Assembly: GCA_011799875.1 (NCBI GenBank)
Contig: CM022301.1
Location: 9,071,570-9,135,569, forward strand
Origin: Thinopyrum elongatum
Taxonomy: Eukaryota; Streptophyta; Magnoliopsida; Poales; Poaceae
Reading direction: 5' to 3'
Length of the DNA: 64,000 nt
Positions within the stretch are counted from its first letter, which is position 1. Every line of letters starts with the position of its first letter. A program made the translations under genes and the position numbers. Of this stretch, positions 22,444-37,113 are shown one piece after another. Under the pieces are notes generated by a model, which saw nothing but the letters and a program-made list of their open reading frames with translations, made no database searches and had not been told where the DNA came from.

Positions 22444-25400
22444 GTGGCATCATGAGCCGTGCTATGCGTAGATGCAGGTTGCGATCTAGAATACATGTGG
22501 ATGTATGGGTGTTGCACAATATAATTAGGTAGTAGATGAGTTCTATTACTGAAAATTATTTGTGCGGGTAGCAGATGAAATCTGTTACCCGATGTTCTTG
22601 TTGCTTCCCTAGAATTTGCATCTTTCTGATCTTGATAACAGTATGGTGGAGTTTCAATGTTCTGGCAATCCGCGATCCTGATTGATCAAAGAAGTGCAAA
22701 CAGTTCATTGAATTCCACCGTAGTTAAAAAGAAAGATGAAATTTCGCAGATGAAAGGGCAATGCAGATATGATCTGTACGGGGGTCATGCGTATGACGAA
22801 GTTTAGTATGGGGCTCGAGATTTTATTATCTCGGTTTTCATACACCCTGGAAAGTTAATCTAGCGAGTTGAATAATCATACTTGATGATGGACGTTGGTA
22901 GCTTCGGTTTGTTTCGAAACCTTAGAAGCCACGAAAAACAAGTTTTTGCTGAACCGATTAGAGGCGTCTAACTTGGTTTTGCAGGAGGGTTTGCATGTGC
23001 ATGTGATGTGGTATAGCAGTGCTCATAATAATTTGATTATGTATGAGATGACTATATAATGTAAATTAATTAACATGACCTGCGTGTCATGATTCGGCAT
23101 GATGGCTGGAGCCATATGATTGCACTTTAATGACCTGCGTGTCAACCTTGTTGTAATGCATTATTTTATTAGCTATAGAGATAGCACTATTATCTGGTGC
23201 ATCAACAAGGTGGTGGCAATCTTCGCGAAGGTGAACACCGATGCGAATGCCGAAGACGAAGAAATACAAGACTTCTCCGTCAGAAAGGGCTATACCATAT
23301 CATGCTATTATGAATTGCCTGAGATGTTTATCCCTTATGATGCACCCTTCTTGATTGCGCGGTAGTCGCTTTTATTAGGGTGATCTCTCACAAAAATATC
23401 AAGTAGTTAGTGTTCTCCCAAGTGTAGCACCGTCACGGCACCTAACTTTTCGGGGTGCGCCATGCTAACATGGGTACGAACGATTAGGGATGTGTGAGGC
23501 GGGTGAGCTAAGACCTCGCAGCGAGAGCACTTGGTTGTCTTGACGTTCAGGCATGAAAGTCATGAGCTCGGAACACACGCATCGAAAGATGAACAAGAGT
23601 CACATAGAGATGTGATTGGCAAGTTTGCCTACCGATTGAGATTTTCGTCATCAGTGATGCTCACCATCAATGGCGTTGAATTGAAATACGGATCTTGAAT
23701 CGCTCACAATCAATTATGAGAGATATTGATTTGAGTGGGAGCGCACTGTAGAATTAACTTGTTTTAATTCTTAGTGCAATTAATTATGGACACTGTCTAA
23801 GTGTTATTTGCATAATAGTTGTAGAATAATGGCTCGCGTTTCCACCTTCCCTATTAATATTGAATAGCTGTTAAATATCTGGTTAAAACTTTACGGTTGG
23901 TAACGTAATGTGAGGATTGTCCTCAAAAGTGCTGAGAAGGACTTTGTCCTATCGCATACTTTCGGTATTCTCCCGCTTATGCTATAGATCATGTGACTCT
24001 CGTCCTTCGATTCAAAAGCTAGAATTCCGTTTCAGTCAAGTGCAATATGTTTGCTTCCATGAGACCCGAACTTCGAAAGTTTGGATAGTTATGTGATATT
24101 CATGGAATCTGAAAATCATTTTCAGAGACAGACAAAGGCTAAAAGATATGAGATATCCAAAGCAATGTTTGTTTGCAAACTATTAGTAAAAGAGTTTACT
24201 ATGCATTAGACTGATAAGAGAGGGATCCAGAAGAACGCCTGTCATATGATGAAAGGTGAATAAAACAACAACTTAAAGAGAAAGGAAGTGTCCGAAGGGT
24301 GTTAGTGAAACTTTCACGCGTAGGAAGTCCGGGGCTAACGCCACTCTTAAGTTGGGTGCTTCTTCTGAGAGTAGGAGAAATACTAAAAGTTAAACTGTTA
24401 GAAGTATAATGGCAGAAAGAAAGAAGACTGGAATATCCAGCTCATGTATGAATGTCATACAAGTTTTTGATGTATAGAAGGCTAGTCAAAGATATAGTTC
24501 TTGGGAATTATGATTAATTTGTTAATCAATAATTCTTGGGTATTGTGAGTTAATCATAGAGATACCCGCTCGATTGCATTCTGTTGCAACTCGATGTAAG
24601 ACCTACTATGGCCTGAAAGACTAGCCAGGAATGAGGTTTAGGTATACACAGGGAACATAGTAAATGTTACTATACCTTCCACCGGTGTATTACCGTCTGT
24701 ATTTATTTTCATAATTCATTTAGAGTTTTACAAACTCTAGCCTTTGCATAAAGTAATCTTGCAAGAAGGTTGTTCATAAGAGAACTTTTTATGTTCGGTG
24801 TTATGAATAACATAAGGGCCATACTTTCATTATGAATGAGATGTATGTTATGAATATTGATAATAATATATTACCTCTGGATTTACATTCATAATTCAAT
24901 TTAGAGTTTTACACTCTAGGCCCTTGCACAATGTTGTTGCAAAAAGGTTGTTCATAAAAAGAACAATTGTTGTTCAGTATTATGAATAACATGATGGGAC
25001 ATGCTTCCATCCTCGATGGGACGTATGTTATGAATATTGATGGTAATATGATACATCCATAACACTGACGCTAAATATCATAAAGACTAAAAGAATACCA
25101 CACAAGTGTGGCACTGCATTTGGTCACATTGGAGAAACCCGCATGGATAAAATCCATTATGATGGATTTTGAAGTCATTTGATTTTGAATCATCTGACAC
25201 TTGCAACTTTCCTCCGAAAAGTGAAGTGACTGAAATACCGTTCACAGGCCATAAGGAACGGACAACAAACTTATTGGTGATCATACATTTGATGTGTGTA
25301 GTCCGATAAATGTTGTTAGTAGTGGATTTATCTATCTTCAGAAATGACTCAAGTAGATATGTGGATATTTACTTGATGAGACGTAAGTCTGGATCTTTTG

Positions 25401-27746
25401 AATTCATTCGAAAGGTTTTCAAAAAGGAAGTAGAAGTTATTGTAACAAGAAAATTATGTTTCTACAATTCCATTGCAGAAAGGAATATTTGAGTTACAAG
25501 TTTAGTGAATGTCTGATGAGTTGTGAAAGTAGTTTGATAACTTGCACCTCCCGGAACACCACTGCAAGTGGAAAGTCCGTGAAAATGTAATCAAACCATT
25601 TATGACATGGTAAGATCAAAGATGACATAAATAAATTTGCCATTATCCCTTTTAAAGAGTGATGCTTTAGAGACTGCGGCTTTTACACTGAAAACAGCTC
25701 CATCGGGTCTGTTGAAATGACACCATGGTATGGTACGCCCAACCATGTTATATCTTTTCTTAAACATTTGGAATATGGGGCTTGTGTAAAAGGTTACAAA
25801 CCTATTCCAAATCAGACAAGTGCTACTTTATAGGTTATCCCATGTCATTGGGTATTCCTCCCTCACTATACCGAGGCAAATAGGTTTGCCACAAAGAACG
25901 GTATGCTTTTTGAAGAAAATGGTTCTTTCAAAAAGGTGAGTGGGAGAATAATGCAACTCGACGAGATAACCAGTATCTCCGTCATCAGGTCAAAGGAAAG
26001 AGACCTTGGAAGTAATTCCAGAGTTTCCTACTATGACTGATACGGAAGTCTCTACAATAAAATGTATGGACTTCGGTCGAACTTGCAGCTGAACCACGTA
26101 GGCAAGGCTCGTGCAAACCTCTCAAGTGCGCAAACGAGATATTGTTGTTAGACAACAGTATACCTACGATACACAAGGAAGCGTTGATGGGCCCTGACTC
26201 CGGAATTGGCTAAATGCAAATACAATCCGAGATAGTCTCCATATAAATGTTTCAAGATTAAAACCTTGATACACCTTTCGAAAGACTTAGAGTGTAACGA
26301 ATTTTATGGAACTAAAAACTGATACGGCTAAAAATGTTTTATCCATAAAGCTCGACTTGTTGCAATAACGAGTTCAAGGAGTTGACTACGATGAGGTTGT
26401 TTCATCGTAGCGATGCTTAAAGTCGGTTCGGGTTGAACTAGCAATTAATACATATTTCAATCATGAGATATGAAACAAAGGATGACAAAAGGATTTCCAT
26501 CTGATGGAAATAAAACCAAGGACTTGCATGTGTTACAGTCCAAGGTATTTTGTCATTCCAGAGGATGCTAGTAAGTATGCAAACTTCAGAGTTCCAGCAA
26601 TGGACAGAAGAGAGCAAAATGGAGTTTGAATCTTCGTGTTTTGATGAAATGGTCAAAAGGGTTTGACTTAACGAAGATGCTTATGATTCAAGAAAGTAAG
26701 TGGGAGCATAATAAAATTTCTAAAAACGTTGTGTGCTTGACACATTGTTAATTGGAAACAAATTTCTTGACACGAATTAGGACTTCATTTGAAAATAGTT
26801 TTTCGATGAAGTGCTTGGGCTAAATAGCCTTTATATTAGGCATGATGATCTATGGAGATAGATTTACCTAATGGGGCTGAGCAAAGATACATATTGACAA
26901 GATGCTAAAACCTTTTAGCATTAAAAACGTCAAGGAGTGATTCTTGCCGAAGTCACATGGAAAGAGTTTTTGCAACACTTGGTGTCCCAAAAACACTGAT
27001 GAGTAAAATACATGATGAAGATTCCACACACCTTCATGTTTGGATTAATCATGTATTCCATGGTATGTAAAAACAACCAGATATGTCCAATACTCCAAAG
27101 TTGTTGCGAGTATAGATACCAAAGTGATCAAAAGTACTGATCATGGGACAACAGTGAAAAAGGGTCATTGAGTACTATAGTAGCACCGATGATATGTTTT
27201 CTCGCAAGCGGAGATCATGAAGAGTTCGTTGTAAAAGGTTACATCAATACAGTCTTCATCCATGCTCCAAGCGATTTTCGATTTAAATTGAGGGTTTTGT
27301 GTAACACACAATATGGTGGCACAGTAGTTGGAAATTGTTCCAAACAAGTTACTGTGGCGAATTCTATAACAGAGGCGAAGTATGTTGCCGCTTTTAAAAG
27401 TGACAAACAAGATGTTGAATCATATAGTTCATTCATGAACTTAGTATGGTTCCAAGATGGCTTTTGTCAATGGGACACTACTGCAAGTAGTTGCTCCATA
27501 ACTCAGCCTGAGGAATCCAGGTTCGACCTGTGATTCGCATACATACCAAGCCAAGTCCACACAAAATATGACTTTTGTGAAAGCGTGAAAACGTGAGGAT
27601 ATGCAAATATACACACGGAGCTGAAGTCGTCAGATCCGTTGGACATTCAGGCTATACCACAAGCGAAGCATATTTACACCGGTGTGCCACAGGTGTAAAG
27701 TGCATTAGCATTAACTAGATTATTGACTCTAGTGCAAGTGGGAGTC
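22444..27746 (+). pseudogene. Copia interior 1: primer-binding site and decayed gag-pol
   Basis: Starts with TGGCATCATGAGCC (22445-22458), a variant of the Met-tRNA primer site. The first part (to about 25,080) would hold gag but I could not align it to any domain. Recognisable pol remnants follow in copia order. A pre-integrase GHIG...RMDKI segment lies at about 25105-25260. Integrase remnants lie at about 25310-25490 (SSRYVDIYLMRRKSGSF) and 25690-25960. RT pieces lie at about 26345-26450 (KARLVA, VDYDEVV) and 26590-26740. RNase H is at about 27170-27450 (GGTVVGNCSKQVTVANS). All are broken by stops and frame changes. The interior ends with a purine-rich tract before LTR 2. Confidence 0.8.
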
Positions 27747-29773
27747 TGTGGGAGATATGCCCTAGAGGCAATAATAAATGTTATTGATTATCTCCCTGTT
27801 CATAATTAGGTTTATGTTCCATGCTATAACTGCAATGATTCTCGAGTCTGCAAATAAAACGAGGCTCGGAGGAAGACTCATATGCACGTGTGGGATAATA
27901 AACGGTAAAATGTATTCCTAGTCTGGCCTCTAAGACTAGCTCAAGTGTTGCATGATGGTTCTGTTTTCCTGATCATGGGCATGTCTATGCCAGCAACTTT
28001 GAGGGCACAGTGTTAGAAGAACATTTGTGTTGAATCGACCCGATTGATGTTATGCTATGAGATTCTTTCGTCACAAGTTAATGGTTAATAACACAGAGAA
28101 GGTTAACGTTTGCATGATTCCTCAGACCATGAGAGTATCGAGTTTCTTCATGCTTGATTCATGAACTTTGGGGTTTGTTAAACGTCATCCGTAACTGGAT
28201 GGCTATTACGGCGGCTTAAAGGTTCATGGGAAAGTATGTTAAGTAACTTGATAGCTCAAGATTGGGATTTGCTCCTCCGACGATGGAGAGATATTTCTGG
28301 GCCCTCTCGGTGTTACGGTATCCATCATCGTCTGGCCAGACACTTTGTGATTTGATCACGGGGATGCCGGAACACGGTAACGAGAAAAGAGAACAATACC
28401 GGTAACGAGGTAACTAGCATAGTGGACAACTTGTTGATCCACGGGAATGCCATCATGTCTCACCTCGGGTATTTGTAACATATCGCGAAGCAACAGGAAT
28501 AGCACACGGCAACTGGAGGTTCACTCGAATATTCATTCGTGTGGGTATAGGGGTCAATATGGGTGTCCACGGCTCCGATGTTGATCATTGATCGGAAGGG
28601 TTCCGGGTCATGTCTATACTTCACCGAACCTATAGGGTCACACGCTTAAGGGTCATCTATCTGCTGAATACTAGACAGGGAGTCTGAGAGAAAATCACCG
28701 AAAAAGTTTCGGACACCGAAAAAGTTTCGGACAGTGGAAAAGTTCCGCAGAGAGAGGTCACCGGATGAGTTTCGGTGAAACTGAAAAGTTGTTTCAGAGG
28801 ATACCATAAAGTCAAATTGGTTTCGGCACATGCCCGATAATTCTTGGAGGGTGCCAGAATCATTCTGGAAACTTTTGGGAATTTTCTGGAAGAAAAACCG
28901 GAAATGTTCCGGAGCTGCCGGAACCACTTCAGATGCTTTTCGCAGATGAAAATCACTAATCTGGAATTGTTCCAGAATGCGTTGAAAATTATTTTAGTGG
29001 GTACTGGAAATGTTCTAAGCCCACATAAATATTTTCAGTTCGAACGGACGCTGAAAAATGTCGTCGTGAATAGTGAAAGTGCTTTTTGGGTGGCTTCTTG
29101 GAGAAGCCACCTTGAGGGTCCTTTGGTATTTTTTCCCTTGGCTTCTTGGAGAAGCCACCCTTGGGCTTGGCCTATAAATAGGGGTGGAGGGGGCTGCCTA
29201 AAGACTCACTCTTTCTCACATATACATGCCATTGCAATGATCTGGCTTCTCTTTCCCTCCCACGAAAAGAGTTTCGTAGAGCCGAAAGGCTGTCTGGGTT
29301 CCGGTGGGAACTAGTTCTGGACGGCGAAGCCCTGCCGGATAGATGACACCGTTTGTGTGCAACTCTGTAGAGAGGTCGTAGTTTCGATCTTAGTGCCCGA
29401 GGGGCTGTTCGTGAGTGCCTCCCGAAGGGCTGTCCAAGTGACGGTCCAAGTTCTGTGAGTCCTCCCGAAGGGCTGTCCGAGTGACCGTTCGAGTTTCGAA
29501 GGTCCTCCCGAAGGGCTGTCCGCGACACCGTCCGGGGGACTGTTCGACCGCCTCCCGGAGGGCTGTCCGAAGGGAAGACGAGGGTATACATCCTCGCGGT
29601 TGGGAGGTTGTAAATCCTAGCTGCGGGGATCTGCACCGCCGATCGTCATCGACTCTACTTCCGCTGCGCTACGAGTCGGTAACGAAAATGATCAAACCTT
29701 GTATGCAGTCTCCATAGTGGTCCTGGGCTGGTGCGTAGGTCGGAATTTTTTTTTTCTGCTGCGTTACCCTACA
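27747..29773 (+). repeat. Copia LTR 2 (shared middle LTR)
   Basis: 2027 bp, serving both as 3' LTR of interior 1 and 5' LTR of interior 2. No target duplication flanks it. At most positions where LTR 1 and LTR 3 differ it agrees with LTR 3. Confidence 0.9.
29173..29180 (+). promoter_or_regulatory. TATA box of copia LTR 2
   Basis: TATAAATA in the same context as at 21841, downstream of two GGCTTCTTGGAGAAGCC hairpins. Confidence 0.7.
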
Positions 29774-32700
29774 GTGGCATCATGAGCCGTGCTATGCGTA
29801 GATGCAGGTTGCGATCTAGAATACATGGAGATGTATGGGTGTTGCACAATATAATTAGGTAGTAGATGAGTTCTATTACTGAAAATTATTTGTGCGGGTA
29901 GCAGATGAAATCTATTACCCGATGTTCTTGTTGCTTCCCTAGAATTTGCATATTTCTGATCTTGATAATAGTATGGTGGAGTTTTAATGTTCTGGCAATC
30001 CGCGATCTTGATTGATCAAAGAAGTGCTAACAGTTCATTGAATTCCACCGTAGTTAAAAAGAAAGATGAAATTTCGCAGACGAAAGGGCAATGCAGATAT
30101 GATCTGCACGGGGGTCATGCGTATGACGAAGTTTAGTATGGGGCTCGAGATTTTATTATCTCAGTTTTCATACACCCTAGAAAGTTAATCTAGCGACTTG
30201 AATAATCATACTTGATGATGGACGTTGGTAGCTTCGGTTTGTTTCGAAACCTTAGAAGCCACGAAAAACAAGTTTTTGCTGAACCGATTAGAGGCGTCTA
30301 ACTTGGTTTTGCAGGAGGGTTTGCATGTGCATGTGATGTGGTATAGCAGTGCTCATAATAATTTGATTATGTATGAGATGACTATATAATGTAAATTAAT
30401 TAACATGACCTGCGTGTCATGATTCGGCATGATGGCTGGAGCCATATGATTGCACTTTAATGACCTGCGTGTCAACCTTGTTGTAATGCATTATTTTATT
30501 AGCTATAGAGATAGCACTATTATCTGGTGCATCAACAAGGTGGTGGCAATCTTCGCGAAGGTGAACACCGATGCGAATGCCGAAGACGAAGAAATACAAG
30601 ACTTCTCCGTCAGAAAGGGCTATACCATATCATGCTATTATGAATTGCCTGAGATGTTTATCCCTTATGATGCACCCTTCTTGATTGCGCGGTAGTCGCT
30701 TTTATTAGGGTGATCTCTCACAAAAATATCAAGTAGTTAGTGTTCTCCCAAGTGTAGCACCGTCACGGCACCTAACTTTTCGGGGTGCGCCATGCTAACA
30801 TGGGTACGAACGATTAGGGATGTGTGAGGCGGGTGAGCTAAGACCTCGCAGCGAGAGCACTTGGTTGTCTTGACGTTCAGGCATGAAAGTCATGAGCTCG
30901 GAACACACGCATCGAAAGATGAACAAGAGTCACATAGAGATGTGATTGGCAAGTTTGCCTACCGATTGAGATTTTCGTCATCAGTGATGCTCACCATCAA
31001 TGGCGTTGAATTGAAATACGGATCTTGAATCGCTCACAATCAATTATGAGAGATATTGATTTGAGTGGGAGCGCACTGTAGAATTAACTTGTTTTAATTC
31101 TTAGTGCAATTAATTATGGACACTGTCTAAGTGTTATTTGCATAATAGTTGTAGAATAATGGCTCGCGTTTCCACCTTCCCTATTAATATTGAATAGCTG
31201 TTAAATATCTGGTTAAAACTTTACGGTTGATAACGTAATGTGAGGATTGTCCTCAAAAGTGCTGAGAAGGACTTTGTCCTATCGCATACTTTCGGTATTC
31301 TCCCGCTTATGCTATGGATCATGTGACTCTCGTCCTTCGATCCAAAAGCTAGAATTCCGTTTCAGTCAAGTGCAATATGTTTGCTTCCATGAGACCCGAA
31401 CTTCGAAAGTTTGGATAGTTATGTGATATTCATGGAATCTGAAAATCATTTTCAGAGACAGACAAAGGCTAAAAGATATGAGATATCCAAAGCAATGTTT
31501 GTTTGCAAACTATTAGTAAAAGAGTTTACTATGCATTAGACTGATAAGAGAGGGATCCAGAAGAACGCCTGTCATATGATGAAAGGTGAATAAAACAACA
31601 ACTTAAAGAGAAAGGAAGTGTCCGAAGGGTGTTAGTGAAACTTTCACGCGTAGGAAGTCCGGGGCTAACGCCACTCTTAAGTTGGGTGCTTCTTCTGAGA
31701 GTAGGAGAAATACTAAAAGTTAAACTGTTAGAGGTATAATGGCAGAAAGAAAGAAGACTGGAATATCCAGCTCATGTATGAATGTCATACAAGTTTTTGA
31801 TGTATAGAAGGCTAGTCAAAGATATAGTTCTTGGGAATTATGATTAATTTGTTAATCACTAATTCTTGGGTATTGTGAGTTAATCATAGAGATACCCGCT
31901 CGATTGCATTCTGTTGCAACTCGATGGAAGAACTACTATGGCCTGAAAGACTAGCCAGGAATGAGGTTTAGGTATACACAGGGAACATAGTAAATGTTAC
32001 TATACCTTCCACCGGTGTATTACCGTCTGTATTTATTTTCATAATTCATTTAGAGTTTTACAAACTCTAGCCTTTGCATAAAGTAATCTTGCAAGAAGGT
32101 TGTTCATAAGAGAACTTTTTATGTTCGGTGTTATGAATAACATAAGGGCCATACTTTCATTATGAATGAGATGTATGTTATGAATATTGATAATAATATA
32201 TTACCTCTGGATTTACATTCATAATTCAATTTAGAGTTTTACACTCTAGCCCCTTGCACAATGTTGTTGCAAAAAGGTTGTTCATAAAAAGAACAATTGT
32301 TGTTCAGTATTATGAATAACATGAAGGGACATGCTTCCATCCTCGATGGGACGTATGTTATGAATATTGATGGTAATATGATACATCCATAACACTGACG
32401 CTAAATATCATAAAGACTAAAAGAATACCACACAAGTGTGGCACTGCATTTGGTCACATTGGAGAAACCCGCATGGATAAAATCCATTATGATGGATTTT
32501 GAAGTCATTTGATTTTGAATCATCTGACACTTGCAACTTTCCTCCGAAAAGTGAAGTGACTGAAATACCGTTCACAGGCCATAAGGAACGGACAACAAAC
32601 TTATTGGTGATCATACATTTGATGTGTGTAGTCCGATAAATGTTGTTAGTAGTGGATTTATCTATCTTCAGAAATGACTCAAGTAGATATGTGGATATTT

Positions 32701-35083
32701 ACTTAATGAGACGTAAGTCTGGATCTTTTGATTTCATTCGAAAGGTTTTCAAAAAGGAAGTAGAAGTTATTGTAACAAGAAAATTATGTTTCTACAATTC
32801 GATTGCAGAAAGGAATATTTGAGTTACAAGTTTAGCGAATGTCTGATGAGTTGTGAAAGTAGTTGGATAACTTGCACCTCCCGGAACACCACTGCAAGTG
32901 GAAAGTCCGTGAAAATGTAATCGAACCATTTATGACATGGTAAGATCAAAGATGACATAAATAAATTTGCCATTATCCTTTTTAAAGAGTGATGCTTTAG
33001 AGACTGCGGCTTTTACACTGAAAAGAGCTCCATCGGGTCTGTTGAAATGACACCATGGTATGGTACGCCCAACCATGTTATATCTTTTCTTAAACATTTG
33101 GAATATGGGGCTTGTGTAAAAGGTTACAAACCTATTCCAAATCAGACAAGTGCTACTTTATAGGTTATCCCAAGTCATTGGGTATTCCTCCCTCACTATA
33201 CCGAGGCAAATAGGTTTGCCACAAAGAACGGTATGCTTTTTGAAGAAAATGGTTCTTTCAAAAAGGTGAGTGGGAGAATAATGCAACTCGACGAGATAAC
33301 CAGTATCTCCGTCATCAGGTCAAAGGAAAGAGACCTTCGAAGTAATTCCAGAGTTTCCTACTATGACTGATACGGAAGTCTCTACAATAAAATGTATGGA
33401 CTTCGGTCGAACTTGCAGCTGAACCACGTAGGCAAGGCTCATGCAAACCTCTCAGGTGCGCAAACGAGATATTGTTGTTAGATAACAGTATACCTACGAT
33501 ACACAAGGAAGCGTTGATGGGCCCTGACTCCGGAATTGGCTAAATGCCAATACAATCCGAGATAGTCTCCATATAAATGTTTCAAGATTAAAATCTTGAT
33601 ACACCTTTCGAAAGACTTAGAGTCTAACGAATGTTATGGAACTAAAAACTGATACGGGTAAAAATGTTTTATCCATAAAGCTCGACTTGTTGCAATAACG
33701 AGTTCAAGGAGTTGACTACGATGAGGTTGTTTCATAGTAGCGATGCTTAAAGTCGGTTCGGGTTGAACTAGCAATTAATACATATTTCAATCATGAGATA
33801 TGAAACAAAGGATGACAAAAGGATTTCCATCTGATGGAAATAAAACCAAGGACTTGCATGTGTTACAGTCCAAGGTATTTTGTCATTCCAGAGGATGCTA
33901 GTAAGTATGCAAACTTCAGAGTTCCAGCAATGGACAGAAGAGAGCAAAATGGAGTTGGAATCTTCGTGTTTTGATGAAATGGTCAAAGGGGTTTGACTTC
34001 ATCAATGGGTAACGAAGATGCTTATGATTCAAGAAAGTAAGTGGGAGCATAATAAAATTTCTAAAAATGTTGTGTGCTTGACACATTGTTAATTGGAAAC
34101 AAATTTCTTGACACGAATTAGGACTTCATTTGAAAATAGTTTTTCGATGAAATGCTTGGGCTAAATAGCCTTTATATTAGGCATGATGATCTATGGAGAT
34201 AGATTTACCTAATGGGGCTGAGCAAAGATACATATTGACAATATGCTAAAACCTTTTAGCATTAAAAACGTCAAGGAGTGATTCTTGCCGAAGTCACATG
34301 GAAAGAGTTTTTGCAAGACTCGGTGTCCCAAAAACACTGATGAGTAAAATACATGATGAAGATTCCACACACCTTCATGTTTGGATTAATCATGTATTCC
34401 ATGGTATGTAAAAACAACCAGATATGTCCAATACTCCAAAGTTGTTGCGAGTATAGATACCAAAGTGATCAAAAGTACTGATCATGGGACAACAGTGAAA
34501 AAGGGTCATTGAGTACTATAGTAGCACCGATGATATGTTTTCTCGCAAGCGGAGATCATGAAGAGTTCGTTGTAAAAGGCTACATCAATACAGTCTTCAT
34601 CCATGCTCCAAGCGATTTTCGATTTAAATTGAGGGTTTTGTGTAACACACAATATGGTGGCACAGTAGTTGGAAATTGTTCCAAACAAGTTACTGTGGCG
34701 AATTCTATAACAGAGGCGAAGTATGTTGCCGCTTTTAAAAGCGACAAACAAGATGTTGAATCATATAGTTCATTCATGAACTTAGTATGGTTCCAAGATG
34801 GCTTTTGTCAATGGGACACTACTGCAAGTAGTTGCTCCATAACTCAGTCTGAGGAATCCAGGTTCGACCTGTGATTCGCATACATACCAAGCCAAGTCCA
34901 CACAAAATATGACTTTTGTGAAAGCGTGAAAACGCGAGGATATGCAAATATACACACGGAGCTGAAGTCGTCAGATCCGTTGGACATTCAATACCACAAG
35001 CGAAGCATATTTACACCGGTGTGCCACAGGTGTAAAGTGCATTAGCATTAACTAGATTATTGACTCTAGTGCAAGTGGGAGTC
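29774..35083 (+). pseudogene. Copia interior 2: primer-binding site and decayed gag-pol
   Basis: Near-identical to interior 1, including nearly all stops and frame breaks. Examples are the stop after GAAAGGAATATT at 32820 (25492 in interior 1) and the broken RT block near 33700. Differences include an 11-bp length difference near 34000 (present here, absent at about 26669) and a few bases missing near 34990. Pol remnants sit about 7.33-7.34 kb downstream of those in interior 1. No functional product. Confidence 0.8.
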
Positions 35084-37113
35084 TGTGGGAGATATGCCCT
35101 AGAGGCAATAATAAATGTTATTGATTATCTCCCTGTTCATAATTAGGTTTATGTTCCATGCTATAACTGCAATGATTCTCGAGTCTGCAAATAAAACGAG
35201 GCTCGGAGGAAGACTCATATGCACGTGTGGGATAATAAACGGTAAAATGTATTCCTAGTGTGGCCTCTAAGACTAAATCAAGTGTTGCATGATGGTTCTG
35301 TTTTCCTGATCATGGGCATGTCTATGCCAGCAACTTTGAGGGCACAGTGTTAGAAGAACATTTGTGTTGAATCGACCCGATTGATGTTATGCTATGAGAT
35401 TCTTTCGTCACAAGTTAATGGTTAATAACACAGAGATGGTTAACGTTTGCATGATTCCTCAGACCATGAGAGTATCGAGTTTCTTCATGCTTGATTCATG
35501 AACTTTGGGGTTTGTTAAACGTCATCCGTAACTGGATGGCTATTACGGCGGCTTACGGGTTCATGGGAAAGTATGTTAAGTAACTTGATAGCTCAAGATT
35601 GGGATTTGCTCCTCCGACGATGGAGAGATATCTCTGGGCCCTCTCGGTGTTACGGTATCCATCATCGTCTGGCCAGACACTTTGTGATTTGATCACGGGG
35701 ATGCCGGAACACGGTAACGAGAAAAGAGAACAATACCGGTAACGAGGTAACTAGCATAGTGGACAAGTTGTTGATCCACGGGAATGCCATCATGTCTCAC
35801 CTCGGGTATTTGTAACATATCGCGAAGCAACAGGAATAGCACACGGCAACTGGAGGTTCACTCGAATATTCATTCGTGTGGGTATAGGGGTCAATATGGG
35901 TGTCCACGGCTCCGATGTTGATCATTGATCGGAAGGTGTTCCGGGTCATGTCAATACTTCACCGAACCTATAGGGTCACACGCTTAAGGGTCATCTATCT
36001 GCTGAATACTAGACAGGGAGTCTGAGAGAAAATCACCGAAAAAGTTTCGGACACCGAAAAAGTTTCGGACAGCGGAAAAGTTCCGCAGAGAGAGGTCAGC
36101 GGATGAGTTTCGGTGAAACTGAAAAGTTGTTTCAGAGGATACCATAAAGTCAAATTGGTTTCGGCACATGCCCGATAATTCTTGGAGGGTGCCAGAATCA
36201 TTCTGGAAACTTTTGGGAATTTTCTGGAAGAAAAACCGGAAATGTCCCGGAGCTGCCGGAACCACTTCAGATGCTTTTCGCAGATGAAAATCACTAATCT
36301 GGAATTGTTCCAGAATGCGTTGAAAATTATTTTAGTGGGTACTGGAAATGTTCTAAGCTCACATAAATATTTTCAGTTCGAACGGACGCTGAAAAATGTC
36401 GTCGTGAATAGTGAAAGTGCTTTTTGGGTGGCTTCTTGGAGAAGCCACCTTGAGGGTCCTTTGGTATTTTTTCCCTTGGCTTCTTGGAGAAGCCACCCTT
36501 GGGCTTGGCCTATAAATAGGGGTGGAGGGGGCTGCCTAAAGACTCACTCTTTCTCACATATACATGCCATTGCAATGATCTGGCTTCTCTCTCCCTCCCA
36601 TGAAAAGAGTTTCGTAGAGCCGAAAGGCTGTCTGGGTTCCGGTGGGAACTAGTTCTGGATGGCGAAGCCCTGCCGGATAGATGACACCGTTTGTGTACAA
36701 CTCTGTAGAGAGGTCGTAGTTTCGATCTTAGTTCCCGAGGGGCTGTTCGTGAGTGCCTCCCGAAGGGCTGTCCAAGTGACGGTCCAAGTTCTGTGAGTCC
36801 TCCCGAAGGGCTGTCCGAGTGACCGTTCGAGTTTCGAAGGTCCTCCCGAAGGGCTGTCCGCGACACCGTCTGGGGGACTGTTCGACCGCCTCCCGGAGGG
36901 CTGTCCAAAGGGAAGACGAGGGTATACATCCTCGCGGTTGGGAGGTTGTAAATCCTAGCTGCGGGGATCTGCACCGCCGATCGTCATCGACTCTACTTCC
37001 GCTGCGCTACGAGTCGGTAACGAAAATGATCAAACCTTGTATGCAGTCTCCATAGTGGTCCTGGGCTGGTGCGTAGGTCGGAAAATTTTTGTTTTCTGCT
37101 GCGTTACCCTACA
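35084..37113 (+). repeat. Copia LTR 3 (3')
   Basis: 2030 bp, ending ACCCTACA and followed by the TTTGC duplication (37114-37118). Private changes include GTGTGGCC near 35260 and TCAGCGG near 36097. Confidence 0.9.
36511..36518 (+). promoter_or_regulatory. TATA box of copia LTR 3
   Basis: TATAAATA in the same context as at 21841. It would direct read-through into the flanking gypsy leader if active. Confidence 0.65.

Larger units (their letters stand above)
20414..37113 (+). mobile_element. Tandem copia element: LTR-interior-LTR-interior-LTR
   Basis: Three LTRs of about 2030 bp (20414-22443, 27747-29773, 35084-37113) separate two interiors of 5.3 kb. Only the outer ends are flanked by a target duplication, TTTGC at 20409-20413 and 37114-37118, so the array occupies a single insertion site. 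Each interior starts with a Met-type primer-binding site and ends with a purine-rich tract (GCAAGTGGGAGTC). It carries decayed gag-pol in copia order: integrase before RT. LTR ends (TGTGGGAGATATGCCCTAG ... ACCCTACA) resemble BARE/Angela-type elements. Neither interior can code for a working polyprotein. Confidence 0.9.

Noticed and set aside
27168..27533. 121-codon frame in copia interior as a standalone gene
   Set aside because: It contains an RNase H remnant (CSKQVTVANS) and is a fragment of decayed pol, repeated at 34509-34874.
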